64,000 nucleotides of DNA. It comes from Rummeliibacillus suwonensis. Lineage in GTDB: Bacteria > Bacillota > Bacilli > Bacillales_A > Planococcaceae. The notes beneath the pieces are model-generated. The model ran no database searches. It was not told the DNA's origin and was given only the letters and a program-made list of their open reading frames with translations. Shown piece after piece: positions 36,725 through 46,071 of this stretch (the stretch's first letter is position 1; each line of letters opens with the position of its first letter). The position numbers and the translations under genes are program-made. Location of the stretch: contig NZ_VCBL01000001.1 of assembly GCF_007896435.1 (NCBI RefSeq), forward strand, positions 1,981,068 to 2,045,067, written 5' to 3'.

Positions 36725-36986
36725 TTCTCCACCTCCTATGTTTTTAATTCGCTGCTTTCTACAACTTACCTTTGAAAATATTTGGATAAATTATGACAAC
36801 TAAATGCTCACAACTCGAATCTCGTTGAATATCGATGGGCTCATTGAAAAACAGAATTGCACGTATGTCTGATTGAAGACCGACTTTCACTTTAGCTATA
36901 TTTATCTTTGTTTTAATCCCTTATCTTTCTTTCATAAAAATCTGCAAAATACGATCCTGCGCTGTTTTTCCATTTGTACATCACAA

Positions 36987-37033
36987 AAAAATAGCACGTT
37001 GGTAGTTAGTATCCCTTAACATGCTATTTTCTG
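36987..37033 (-). terminator. Terminator of the 5'-nucleotidase gene
   Basis: On the minus strand AAAATAGCATGTT pairs with AACGTGCTATTTT (one mismatch), followed by TTTG. No gene in the rest of 36725-37067. Confidence 0.85.
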
Positions 37034-37067
37034 TGTAAAAATCTTCAGGTATAGGTATTTTTCTTTC

Positions 37068-39242
37068 TTATTTCTTCACATCGACAATTCTACCCTCTGT
37101 TACAGGGGCCACTGTTTTTAGTTTTGTTAAATGCTCTGCTAGGTTCTCCCAATCTGATAGGCCAAGATCTGTTACACGACCTTCTTCATATGCTTTAGCA
37201 AACACCGTATAACCGTCTCCACCTTTTGCTGTAAAAGCATTTGTTGCGATTTTATAGGTTTGTTGATCTTGAATCGGTTGGTAATGGCCGCTTTCATCCT
37301 TATACGAAATTGAAACGACTCGTTCTCCTACCGGTTTTGAAGAGTCAAATTCTACTTTACCGCCAGATACATGTAAGAAACCGCCGTTTTCTTTTGGATA
37401 TTCTTTAAAACTGATTTCAAAGGCTGATTTTAATTCGGCACCTGTTAATGTCATTGTGGCAAGTGTGTTGCCAAATGGTAAAACAGTAATCACTTCTCCT
37501 ACCGTGATATCACCGGCTGGGATTGCAGATCGAATGCCCCCACCATTTTGCAATGCCAACACAATATTAGGATCATATGTTTTTGCTTTTGCCAGCATAC
37601 CATCTGTCACGATATCACCTAGTGCCGTTTCACTATTTCGTACACTAACGCCATTACCTTCTGCATCCGTTCTTGGGTTTGGAAGTTCGCTTTCTGCAAT
37701 CGCTCCAATTGATTGGTTCGAAATTTCTTTCACTTTATCCGAGTAATCCTTTAGCATTGTAGCTACTTGTGGATCTTCGGGTAAATCATTTATCTTGATC
37801 AGCTTACCATCTGATTTCACGATTTTACCATCACTATCAAATTCAACATCTACTGTTCCTAAGAAATCGCTATATTGATAGGCTTGTACAATGACTGTCG
37901 AATCTTTTGCTTTGTTGTGATTATCTTTATCGATAATTACAGGTTGATCTAATTGTGTATGACTATGTCCACCGACAATTACGTCGATCCCTTTAACGGA
38001 TGCAGCTAACATTCGATCATTATCAACAACTGGATTATCATCATAGCCAATATGCGTTAAAGCAATAATTTTATCAACATCTTGACCTTCGAATGCTTTT
38101 ACTGCCTTTTGAGCTTCTTCAATATAATTTTCAAAAGCTATACTTCCTGGACTTGAAATATCTTTTGTTTCCGCTGTCGTTAAACCAAATATCCCCACTT
38201 TTTCGCCATCGATTTCTTTAATAATGCCGTTATAAATCTTACCTTTTTCAGGCTCACTTGAAATCAAATCGGTGAATAACCCTTTAAAGCGATCATCCGC
38301 TGAAAAATCAACATTTGCACTAACGAATGGGAAATTTGCCCCTTTAATAAAATCCGCAAGCGCTTGATGACCTTCTGGGCTTGATCCTAAATCAAACTCA
38401 TGATTTCCAAATGTCATGGCATCATATCCCAATGCATTCATAAATTTAAGATCGGCTCTTCCCTTAAACTCATTGAAATACAGTGTTCCACTAAATACGT
38501 CACCTGCATCTAGTAATAGTGAATTCGGTTTTTCGAATCTAACATTTTGAATAGCTGTGGCTCTTTTAGCTATATTATCTAAATGTGCATGCGTATCATT
38601 TGTATGCATAATGGAAAGCTCAAAGTCCTGTTCTTTACCATTCACCACTCGAATTTTCTTACCATCTGATGTTGTGATCAGACCATTGGCTAAAGTCGCA
38701 CCACTGTACCAGAGCCCCTTATATTGAACGACCCCTTTGTTTAATTTGGAATCCTTATACAATTTTCCTTTATAAAGAGTTAAACCTTTATTCAATTTCG
38801 GGCCATTATATAAATTACCTTTGTATAATACGAGACCATGATTAACCTTTCCTTTAACGTATAATTTACCTGTTTTCTCAACAATTCCTGTATAAGGCTT
38901 ACCGTTTTTGTAGTACTTACCTGTTTGCTTGACAATCCCCGTATAGGGCTTACCGTTTGAATAATAGATACCTTTATATTTGCCTGTTCCCTTTTTACCA
39001 TTTTTATAGTAAACGTTGCCTTTTAAGCCTTTGTATAGTTTGCCATTTTTATAGAGTTTGCCTTTAAATAGTTTAAATCCTTTTACAACTTTGCCATTCG
39101 ACTTTTGGACAAGCTTATTGTGTGAAATTTTATATCTAGATGCTGCATCTACCTCTAGTTGTGTAGTACTAATCGTTCCAAATATAACTGCACTCCCTAA
39201 AATCAGCGACGCCAGCGGATTAACCCGTTTCAAATTATACAT
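37068..39242 (-). CDS. Secreted 5'-nucleotidase/UDP-sugar hydrolase with N-terminal repeat domain
   Basis: A 724-residue exported metallophosphoesterase. Signal peptide about 1-33. Residues about 35-205 hold 8-9 short repeats built on Y-K/S-NGK-Y/L-Y-x-G, for example GKYYKNGKPYTGIV. The metallophosphatase domain follows: MHTNDTHAHLD, DAGDVFSG, FGNHEFDLG, GGHSHTQLD. The 5'-nucleotidase C-terminal domain has NGGGIRSAIPAGDITVGEV and GGDGYTVF. It strips phosphate from external nucleotides, supplying nucleosides and phosphate. The tyrosine/glycine repeats recall cell-wall or choline-binding-type repeats and probably hold it at the surface. ATG 39242 follows AAGGACGG; a terminator follows. Confidence 0.92.
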   Translation of the reverse strand: MYNLKRVNPLASLILGSAVIFGTISTTQLEVDAASRYKISHNKLVQKSNGKVVKGFKLFKGKLYKNGKLYKGLKGNVYYKNGKKGTGKYKGIYYSNGKPYTGIVKQTGKYYKNGKPYTGIVEKTGKLYVKGKVNHGLVLYKGNLYNGPKLNKGLTLYKGKLYKDSKLNKGVVQYKGLWYSGATLANGLITTSDGKKIRVVNGKEQDFELSIMHTNDTHAHLDNIAKRATAIQNVRFEKPNSLLLDAGDVFSGTLYFNEFKGRADLKFMNALGYDAMTFGNHEFDLGSSPEGHQALADFIKGANFPFVSANVDFSADDRFKGLFTDLISSEPEKGKIYNGIIKEIDGEKVGIFGLTTAETKDISSPGSIAFENYIEEAQKAVKAFEGQDVDKIIALTHIGYDDNPVVDNDRMLAASVKGIDVIVGGHSHTQLDQPVIIDKDNHNKAKDSTVIVQAYQYSDFLGTVDVEFDSDGKIVKSDGKLIKINDLPEDPQVATMLKDYSDKVKEISNQSIGAIAESELPNPRTDAEGNGVSVRNSETALGDIVTDGMLAKAKTYDPNIVLALQNGGGIRSAIPAGDITVGEVITVLPFGNTLATMTLTGAELKSAFEISFKEYPKENGGFLHVSGGKVEFDSSKPVGERVVSISYKDESGHYQPIQDQQTYKIATNAFTAKGGDGYTVFAKAYEEGRVTDLGLSDWENLAEHLTKLKTVAPVTEGRIVDVKK

Positions 39243-39533
39243 TTCTACTCAACCGTCCTTTATCATATTTTTATTACTACTTTTAACATAGTAATATATA
39301 CCATTATAAAAAATAATATCTATCTTATCCTATGTATAACAAAATATTTTCAATAAATTAATATAACCTCAATAATTAAATTTAGGAATGGATAAGGAGA
39401 GAAATAGGCAATGATCCTACTTTTTACTATAAAAAATTTTTCATACATGGTTGGAGACAATCATTTCACAAAGTTTTCTTGATTATGCCAGTGAAGTTAT
39501 GTTGATGCAGGATAAAATGATCTTTTAACAGCC
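39243..39533. other. Intergenic, nothing recognised
   Basis: AT-rich gap upstream of the nucleotidase gene; it should contain its promoter, but I see no operator such as a clear PhoP box. Confidence 0.4.
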
Positions 39534-39570
39534 AAAAAGCACGAATGTTGATAAAACAACATTCATGCCT
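39534..39570 (-). terminator. Terminator of the acyltransferase gene
   Basis: On the minus strand GCATGAATGTTG pairs with CAACATTCGTGC, then TTTTTGG. Confidence 0.88.
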
Positions 39571-39645
39571 TTTCATTCTCTAAATATTTAGGTGAAAATT
39601 TTTCAAGACAAACTCTTCTTAAATAAGCATTTACTATTTGACTCA

Positions 39646-40695
39646 TTATTTTAATGACACATAGGTACTCACTTTTTGATAAAATGCATGATAAATTGTA
39701 CCAATTATAAAGGATATTCCCCAACAGCTTGCAAAAATAATTAAGCAATATCCAATCATTTTAAAAATAATCAGCTGATCATTTGTGGCAATAATATCTT
39801 CTATAATCCCTAGCTTTCGCCATAGCAAAGGCCGGACTGTACTCTGTTCATGAATTAAATAAATACCAAAAACATATTTTGAAGCGAAATTGATGTTCGG
39901 TGATTGTATTTTTAACTTTTTAAAATATTGAAATAAGCTATAAGCCATGATCAATACAAGTGGAGAATTGTATGAATATAATTGATCCATTAAACCAAAA
40001 CGATATATTAGTAAACTATTTATGAGTGCGAAAAAGAAAAACATGAGTAAATAGATATTCCGATGAAGATCTTTTATAAGAAAATCATACATTCGAATGT
40101 ATGCAGCTAGAATATAAAGAAATAAAAAGTACACAAGCCCATATCCATCTGAAACTCCCACTAACGTATTGGGATAAATAAATTGCCAAACATTACAAAT
40201 CAGAAAGCCAATTAAGATTAAACGCGCATGTTCTTTTTTATCTATCCCCCCTATCAATTTGTTGATAAAAGGTGATAGAGCATACATAGCAAAATACACT
40301 GTTACAAACCAATACTCACCTGTGAACACTGAAAATAACGATTTTACGAATATAGCTATATTAAAGACGGTATTTCCTACGAGGACATTTACAAGATAAA
40401 TCATCGTTGAAAAAAAGCTTACTTCTAAAAATAAATGAACTAACTTCTTCAATTTAAATGTTGAATTTGTAAGAAAATATCCACTCACTAACACATACAG
40501 ACTTACGGCAATAATAGCCAATGATCGGATAAAGTAATATAATCCTTCATTGAAACTGGATAAAAAACTCGGTACATCCACGTACTTCGAGATTCCATGT
40601 GTTCCAATATGTAAGATAACAATCATAAACATAGAAATAATTCTTAATAACTCAAAATTCGAGTCTCGTATTTTTCTTTTAACACTGCTTTGCAT
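39646..40695 (-). CDS. Acyltransferase family 3 membrane protein
   Basis: A 349-residue integral membrane protein with about ten helices. RDSNFELLRIISMFMIVILH near the N-terminus contains the R...H signature of acyltransferase 3 (OafA/WecH-like) proteins, with the catalytic His at about 29; GEYWFVTVYFAMYALSPFIN is the second conserved block. These O-acetylate surface polysaccharides or wall polymers. ATG 40695 follows CGGAGG. It stands alone, so the acceptor glycan is unknown. Confidence 0.9.
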   Translation of the reverse strand: MQSSVKRKIRDSNFELLRIISMFMIVILHIGTHGISKYVDVPSFLSSFNEGLYYFIRSLAIIAVSLYVLVSGYFLTNSTFKLKKLVHLFLEVSFFSTMIYLVNVLVGNTVFNIAIFVKSLFSVFTGEYWFVTVYFAMYALSPFINKLIGGIDKKEHARLILIGFLICNVWQFIYPNTLVGVSDGYGLVYFLFLYILAAYIRMYDFLIKDLHRNIYLLMFFFFALINSLLIYRFGLMDQLYSYNSPLVLIMAYSLFQYFKKLKIQSPNINFASKYVFGIYLIHEQSTVRPLLWRKLGIIEDIIATNDQLIIFKMIGYCLIIFASCWGISFIIGTIYHAFYQKVSTYVSLK

Positions 40696-40898
40696 TATAG
40701 ACCTCCGAATAATATACTACAAAAACGAATCCATCATATCATATTATAGAAAATAATCCGTCGTTATTTATAAAAATGTTCTGATATTTTTTTAAAAATT
40801 ATATTAAAAATACACTACCTAATAATTATTTATCAAGCAGTGTAAATAAATATAGCTATCATTTTTTTATCAAAAAGTGTTGTTCTATGAAATTCTAC

Positions 40899-41000
40899 AT
40901 AAAGCGAAACTTCACCCAGTGAGGGCCTCTTTCATCCCTCACTGAGTGTTAATCGAACCATTGATCTTTTGACAGTAGATCTCATCTCTGCTTTTTCTGT
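40899..41000 (+). repeat. Decayed RE-C repeat
   Basis: CATAAAGCGAAACTTCA followed by CAGTGAGGG / CCCTCACTG and then TTAATCGAACCATTGATC is the left half of a short RE-C; the right half is lost. Confidence 0.5.
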
Positions 41001-41134
41001 GTAAAAACCTTTGCCATGTACAAATTGAGAGCAGTTGCTCATGAAAGTTTACTTACACCTTGAAGAATTCTTTCTGCCCATTCATTCCGGTTAAAAAACT
41101 CTTCACTTATAAGTATTTAAAAATAGATGCCTAT

Positions 41135-41896
41135 TTATACTTTTTGGACAAATTCTTTTTTGGCAGTGATATATAGACCGGATTTCGTTTTTAAACGATA
41201 CACATTGCCATAGCGAACTACACCTACGATCGTATAAACTGTATTTTTAGGACACAGTTCTACTCGATTCTTTTTGTCAAATTTCAAAGAATTATAGGCC
41301 CAGCAGTTCTTTTTGATTTTATATTTGCCTGTTCCACTTTGATAGTAGTTACTAATTGTCACTTTTTTTGTATAATCCAGTTCTTCTGCAATCACTTTGG
41401 CAATAGCTTGGCATAGCTTTTCAAAGTTTTCACGATAGGCAGCCGCATCCTTCTCACTTGTCACAAAACATACCTCTAATAAAATGGCTGGTTTTATCGT
41501 ATTTTTGAGGAAATACAGCTCTTTACGTTCTTTTGCCCCTCGATTCGTAATACCCAGTGCCGTTGCCATAGCCTTTGCCATTGCAGCTGATAGCGACTTC
41601 GCATCATAGTATAAGCATTCAGAGCCAGTCGCACTTGCAGAGGCACTATTAAAATGAACACTAATATCCAATAAGCGTGATTTACTGTTGTGATAATTAA
41701 CAATTGTTTCCAAATTTTTATTTTGCGTCGTTGATGTAGTATCGTGGAATTTATAACCCGCGCCATTGTACTGAGTGGTCAAAATCGTATATACGCGATC
41801 GACCACTTTCTTTGCTTCGTTATGCTCGTTTAATACACCAATAGCACCCGGGACCTTTTCTCCATGACCTGAACTGATTACGAATTGTTTTACCAT
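41135..41896 (-). CDS. N-acetylmuramoyl-L-alanine amidase (endolysin type)
   Basis: A 253-residue zinc amidase that cuts the bond between MurNAc and the peptide stem. Amidase_3 domain about 1-175: SSGHGEKVPGAIG with the first zinc His at about 10, a Glu ligand at about 24-27, SVHFNSASASATGSECLYY with the second His near 80, and the catalytic Glu in AILLEVCFVTSEKDA. C-terminal SH3-like wall-binding region about 185-250 (YKIKKNCWAYNSLKFDKKN). It has no signal peptide, as expected for a lysin released through a holin, and its start overlaps the holin stop (TAATG). Confidence 0.92.
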   Translation of the reverse strand: MVKQFVISSGHGEKVPGAIGVLNEHNEAKKVVDRVYTILTTQYNGAGYKFHDTTSTTQNKNLETIVNYHNSKSRLLDISVHFNSASASATGSECLYYDAKSLSAAMAKAMATALGITNRGAKERKELYFLKNTIKPAILLEVCFVTSEKDAAAYRENFEKLCQAIAKVIAEELDYTKKVTISNYYQSGTGKYKIKKNCWAYNSLKFDKKNRVELCPKNTVYTIVGVVRYGNVYRLKTKSGLYITAKKEFVQKV

Positions 41897-42294
41897 TATT
41901 TTTTGTCTCCTTTCATGATTTCTAATGCTTTTTTGATGGGTTCTGGTACATTAATGCCTAATTTAATGCTGTTTTCACCTAAAGATGTGATTTCATTGAT
42001 AATGAATAAAATAACTACTCCATCTGGAATGATTTGTGATAAATCGAATCCTTGTTGAGCTAATATCCTATAAAGAAGATTTGCAACAACAATCCACACC
42101 CACATCACACATTTTTTTATAATGCCTTTTAATCCTCGTTTACTTGAAAGATTCCCCCAATTTGCTGCTATGCCTGTCAAATAATCAAATATATTTAAGA
42201 TTAATAAGGTGGTTAATAGTATACTCCACCCCCCTAAAAAATAAGAAACCATCGCTCCTACTACTAAAATTACTGTCTTTATAGCATGCTCCAT
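41896..42294 (-). CDS. Phage-type holin
   Basis: A 132-residue membrane protein with three hydrophobic segments, matching the phage_holin_4/TcdE-like family: LLTTLLILNIFDYLTGIAAN with the conserved D-Y-x-T-G loop, then SSKRGLKGIIKK and the amphipathic end. It makes pores for the amidase encoded downstream. ATG 42294 has GAGGTG at a proper distance; the earlier ATGs do not. It is the first gene of an isolated holin-amidase pair; no other phage gene lies nearby. Confidence 0.9.
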   Translation of the reverse strand: MEHAIKTVILVVGAMVSYFLGGWSILLTTLLILNIFDYLTGIAANWGNLSSKRGLKGIIKKCVMWVWIVVANLLYRILAQQGFDLSQIIPDGVVILFIINEITSLGENSIKLGINVPEPIKKALEIMKGDKK

Positions 42295-42486
42295 TTTCCA
42301 ACACCTCATATTTGTCTGCATATAATGGGATTTTAATTAGACGAGTTATTGTAATATACTCAATTTTTACTTAAAAATAAACGGCTTTTGCCTTTGTTTT
42401 CTATTTAAATAAAATAAATTCAACATAAGAGGTCTTATTCAATCAGAATATTTAAATATTCAAAAAGAAAAGTGAGGGATTAGCTG

Positions 42487-42633
42487 ATGTTGTTTTGGAT
42501 TATATTAGTTTGGACATGCATATATATTAAATGGATTGATGTTATGACAGGGTTTGTATTGGAAAAAATCTTACCAAGTGTGTTGATTAAGAAAAATGAT
42601 GATGAATATAATCGTGAAAAGCTCCTATTTTAA
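42487..42633 (+). CDS. 48-residue membrane peptide whose end lies in an RE-A element
   Basis: ATG 42487 has GTGAGGGA upstream. The peptide begins MLFWIILVWTCIYIKWIDVM, a membrane span, followed by TGFVLEKILPSVL. From codon 30 onward the sequence comes from the RE-A inverted end, so the last 19 residues are element-derived. The original protein was probably different. Confidence 0.5.
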   Translation: MLFWIILVWTCIYIKWIDVMTGFVLEKILPSVLIKKNDDEYNREKLLF

Positions 42634-42714
42634 CTTCGTTTTTATGGATTGTAGTGGAGATATCAGTTGATTATCTATCTTTTCATGAATAAAACTGGAT
42701 AATCAGCACACTTG
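42575..42714 (+). mobile_element. RE-A, short internal deletion form (140 bp)
   Basis: Ends CAAGTGTGTTGATT and the inverse of CAAGTGTGCTGATT. The flanks AATCTTAC and AATTTTAC suggest an aged target duplication. The GC-rich core is missing, leaving the terminal parts. Confidence 0.7.
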
Positions 42715-42746
42715 AATTTTTACATAAAAAATGGAGGGATTTTAAT

Positions 42747-43151
42747 TTGAAAAGACCAATTGGGGTAACTATCATTAGTTACTTATCTATTTTTGGAATA
42801 GCTGCTTTAATCTCCACAACATTTTTCTTTAACCAAATTGCCAATAAATTTGGATTTGCAGAAAAATTGGGATTATCTGATTTTCCTGAAGAACTATTCC
42901 GAGTTCTCCTAGCGATCGTGACGTTAATCATTATTTATGGATATATGAACTTAAAGCCATGGGGTTTTTGGCTGATGGTTTCCTATTGCATTAGTTTAGG
43001 AACCATTAGTTATCTTATAATTCTTTCTAATAACAAACGGTTGTTTATCGGAAATTTCGTCTGGTCATCTATTGTCTTCATCTACTCCATAGCGGTTCAT
43101 AAATCTTTCTTTAACGAGAAACACACTCAGAAAATAAAATTTGTGAAATAG
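42747..43151 (+). CDS. Small multi-span membrane protein
   Basis: A 134-residue protein with four hydrophobic segments (about 8-27, 50-68, 75-95, 103-122) and a Lys-rich tail. No family recognised. It starts at TTG 42747, with GGAGGG 8 nt upstream. Right after an RE-A element and before RE-C copies; no terminator other than the RE-C hairpins. Confidence 0.6.
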   Translation: MKRPIGVTIISYLSIFGIAALISTTFFFNQIANKFGFAEKLGLSDFPEELFRVLLAIVTLIIIYGYMNLKPWGFWLMVSYCISLGTISYLIILSNNKRLFIGNFVWSSIVFIYSIAVHKSFFNEKHTQKIKFVK

Positions 43152-43198
43152 TTGCTTTTTCTTTACTTTAAAAATTCACCTGATTCAAGATAGGTTTT

Positions 43199-43414
43199 GA
43201 TAAAGTGAAACTCCATCAGTGTAGGATTTTCTTCATCTCCACTGAGCTAGAAGAACTCAGGTTAAAAACGCCACGTCCTGTGGCAACACCTGAGTGACCA
43301 ACATCTTGTTGGCCCGAACTAATCGGACTTTTACGGGCAGTTGATCCCCCATCTATCTTTCTCGTTTCTCTATATCTTGCGATGGGATCATACTGCCCGT
43401 TAAAACGGGATAAA
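43199..43414 (+). repeat. RE-C repeat, long form
   Basis: Starts GATAAAGTGAAAC, ends AAACGGGATAAA. Module positions: CTCAGG 43256, GCCAC 43270, GTGGC 43280, CCTGAG 43289, CCAACA 43298, TGTTGG 43307. All three stems pair perfectly. Confidence 0.85.
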
Positions 43415-43508
43415 TTGAATACATTCGTCTGCTTTACGAAAACATTCATGGAATACATCTGATTGAAGCATTTCGAAAAAGTGATCTGTTCTTTGAATAC
43501 AAATATTT

Positions 43509-43723
43509 GATAAAATAAAGCTTCCATCAGTGAGGTTTTCTTCATCCCCCACTGGAATAGAGGAACTCAGGTTAAAAGCGCCACGTCCTGTGGCAACACC
43601 TGAGTGACCAACATCTTGTTGGCCCGAACCAATCGGGCGCATGCGGCAGTAGCCCCCATCTATCTTTCTCGTTTCTCTCTAAACCTTGAGATGGGGGTCT
43701 ACTGCCCGTTAATGCAGGATAAA
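43509..43723 (+). repeat. RE-C repeat, long form
   Basis: Starts GATAAAATAAAGC, ends ATGCAGGATAAA, about 95 bp after the previous copy, same orientation and same module. Confidence 0.82.
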
Positions 43724-43824
43724 AAAATTTCTTGTCCTGCTATTAAATTATGTATTTGTTCTATCATAGATTTTAAATTTGCTTGTTTGTCCGCATACTC
43801 AAACAAGTCCAATTGACGATTCAA
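43699..43824 (-). CDS. 41-residue protein with RE-C-derived end (uncertain)
   Basis: TTG 43824 lies about 10 nt after GAGGAG. The peptide begins MNRQLDLFEYADKQANLKSM and runs through IEQIHNLIAGQEIF; its last residues and stop lie in the RE-C copy. It may be a gene truncated by the repeat. No family recognised. Confidence 0.35.
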   Translation of the reverse strand: MNRQLDLFEYADKQANLKSMIEQIHNLIAGQEIFLSCINGQ

Positions 43825-43950
43825 AGTTAAACGACTCCTCACCAATAATAATTTTTTCATGGTGGGCTCACTTAGGATGACCTGTGCTCCGCCAGTGTGT
43901 TCTCTATAGAATTATTAAGAAAGAAGATTATTGTTAAATTTTCATATATG

Positions 43951-44227
43951 AATCAATTTCATAAATCATTTTCTTCTTAAAAAATACGAACATTTGATAA
44001 TAACTGATTTTGATAGTTGTGGAGAGGAGGACGGCGACTCCTACGGGAAAAGCTTGAGCTGAAAGCCCCGCAGGAACGTAGTGACGAGGAGATTGAAGCC
44101 AAGCCCGTGGAAAGCGCCGTCTGGAGCGGAACAAAAATTTCTGAATTCTGAATTCTGAATATTAATGTTCATGTTGATTTAAAATGTTCATGTTTTTTAT
44201 CTGAATTTTACATTATGAAATTGATTC
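43951..44227 (+). mobile_element. RE-B, MITE-like element, copy 2 (277 bp)
   Basis: Perfect 15-bp inverted ends GAATCAATTTCATAA and a 4-bp duplication ATAT (43947-43950 and 44228-44231). Same orientation as copy 1. Confidence 0.9.
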
Positions 44228-44292
44228 ATATAGATAAACAAAGATCATATTGTTTAGTTTTTATATTTTTAGAAGTTTGCAAAAATTGAGTT

Positions 44293-44340
44293 AAAAAATG
44301 GGTGCTTAAATGTGTAGAAAACACGATTAAGCCTTCCCAT
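44293..44340 (-). terminator. Terminator of the SGNH hydrolase gene
   Basis: On the minus strand GGGAAGGCTTAA pairs with TTAAGCACCC (bulge), followed by ATTTTTT. Confidence 0.8.
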
Positions 44341-44351
44341 TTGTGTGTAGA

Positions 44352-45074
44352 TTATTGATCCATATATGGTCTCAATGCATTTACCCAAATCGCATAGCCT
44401 TTTCCATTTAAATGCAGTCCATCACTCGTATATTGGCTATCTAATTGGCCATCCTTTAAAAATTGATCATGAATATTGACCATTGGGATTTTATGTTTGC
44501 TTGCTAGCTTTTGAAGGCCGTCATTTAAAAGAACCACTTGTGAATTATGTACACGATGACCGTATAATTTGTTATTCACAGGTAATACAGACGTCATAAT
44601 GATTTTTGTATTGGGGCTTTTTTCTTCAATATCGGAAAGAATTTTATCATAATTATTTAACGTTTGTTCTCTTCTAAAGCCTTTTGCAATATCATTTACG
44701 CCAATCATTAAAACGATTCGCTTTGGCTGTCCGTCTGTAATAGTGTCCAACCTTTTCAAAAGACCAAACGTAGTATCTCCACCAATCCCACGATTTAAAA
44801 TAGGCTTAATTGGAAATTCTTCTGCCCATTCATTGTATAATATCATACTATCACCCAGCATGACTGTGGATTCTTTTGTGATCGCTAACCGTTCAAATAA
44901 TGTTTGTCGCTGCTCATAATGTTCTGGACGTAATACAACTGATTGAGAATCCATCACTTTATGATCCATTTTTGTTTTCACATCAGCAAAGCTATTCGTT
45001 TGAACAAGTACAGTTATCAAAGCAGTCAACAATACAATATTGACGATAAATGATACTTTTAATCTTTTTGTCAT
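44352..45074 (-). CDS. Membrane-anchored SGNH/GDSL hydrolase
   Basis: A 240-residue extracellular esterase-like protein. N-terminal hydrophobic anchor or signal about 6-28. Blocks: VMLGDSMILYNEW (Ser), NRGIGGDTTFGLL (Gly), MIGVNDIAKG (Asn), and SDGLHLNGKGY (Asp/His). This resembles the platelet-activating-factor-acetylhydrolase-like SGNH group, which often deacetylates surface glycans. ATG 45074 follows GAAGGTGA; an upstream GTG lies in that SD. Monocistronic with terminator. Confidence 0.9.
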   Translation of the reverse strand: MTKRLKVSFIVNIVLLTALITVLVQTNSFADVKTKMDHKVMDSQSVVLRPEHYEQRQTLFERLAITKESTVMLGDSMILYNEWAEEFPIKPILNRGIGGDTTFGLLKRLDTITDGQPKRIVLMIGVNDIAKGFRREQTLNNYDKILSDIEEKSPNTKIIMTSVLPVNNKLYGHRVHNSQVVLLNDGLQKLASKHKIPMVNIHDQFLKDGQLDSQYTSDGLHLNGKGYAIWVNALRPYMDQ

Positions 45075-45217
45075 AAAAATCACCTTCTAGCAATAATCCT
45101 GTTATTTTGTTACCTTTATGACTCTATTCTATATTTTTTGGTTCCCATAAGCGAATAAAAGCTTTTTCCAACGTTTAATTTTGGATACTCTAAACATTTT
45201 CTTTTATAATTTTTTGC

Positions 45218-45330
45218 GTGATTATTCAATGAAGCAAATTCAATATCTTGCGGGAAAGTAAGCAATCTATAGGGGAAATCCGTTGATTATCTTAATGGGC
45301 AAAATTAAATAATCAATAGACATGATCATT
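45218..45330 (-). repeat. Decayed RE-A fragment
   Basis: ATGAAGCAAATTCAATATC and GCGGGAAAGTAAGC, then AATAATCAATAGACATG, correspond to the right half and end of RE-A in eroded form. Confidence 0.4.
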
Positions 45331-46071
45331 CTATTACAACTGTTACATTTATTTTACTACTTCAATACAGCTAATCATCGGGAGCTTCGATTATTGAATA
45401 CTTTTTCGATAGTTTGTGCTGCTTTATCGTTAAAATACATTCCCTGCTCAATCAGATGATTATTCTCTAAACATACACTTATAAACAAGTCCATTCTTTT
45501 TCATTCAATCCCTCTTTTATAAATACATAGAGAAAAAAATAGGAAAAAGGACAATATAAAAATATAATCTGCCATTTACGTTATCGCGTTTTGATTAAAG
45601 TTTTGAATGATAGATATGATATTGAGTTACAATGCAAAAAAACTTCTTGAAAATACAATACCCAATCCTTATGGCATATCGGATTGGGTATTGATCATTC
45701 ATTGTGCAAAACCGTATTAACATGGTAATTGTACAAGTTATTTCTGATTTGACTATACGCGCGATATCTGAAGTTAGGGGACTATGAAAGCGAACGTATG
45801 TAAATAAAATAAATAGTAGCACAAAGTAAACCATTTGTTACATCACTGTTTTGCACGTATAAACATGTCATTTTAAAAACTATACAAATATATTGGATTC
45901 TTCATGATTCTATTATAATGCAAATATATCATAAATATAAAAAATATATGGTCGTTTTTGAAATTAATTTTGAAAATTATTTTACAACAATTGAAATTTT
46001 ATTTTTTCAAACGCATCATTTCACACAAATATTGGATACAATCGACAGCCATCATAGAAACTGAATGATTG
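45331..46071. other. Long AT-rich gap with one strong hairpin
   Basis: The only notable structure is AATACCCAATCC / GGATTGGGTATT around 45655-45692, a perfect 12-bp stem without a T-run. A short frame across it has no SD. No gene recognised. Confidence 0.45.

Noticed and set aside
43216..43642. Two overlapping minus-strand frames of 80-109 codons
   Set aside because: They read across RE-C repeats and share repeat-encoded segments; no SD.
45595..45834. 79-codon hydrophobic minus-strand frame
   Set aside because: AT-rich sequence readily gives hydrophobic frames; no SD, and a strong hairpin lies inside it.
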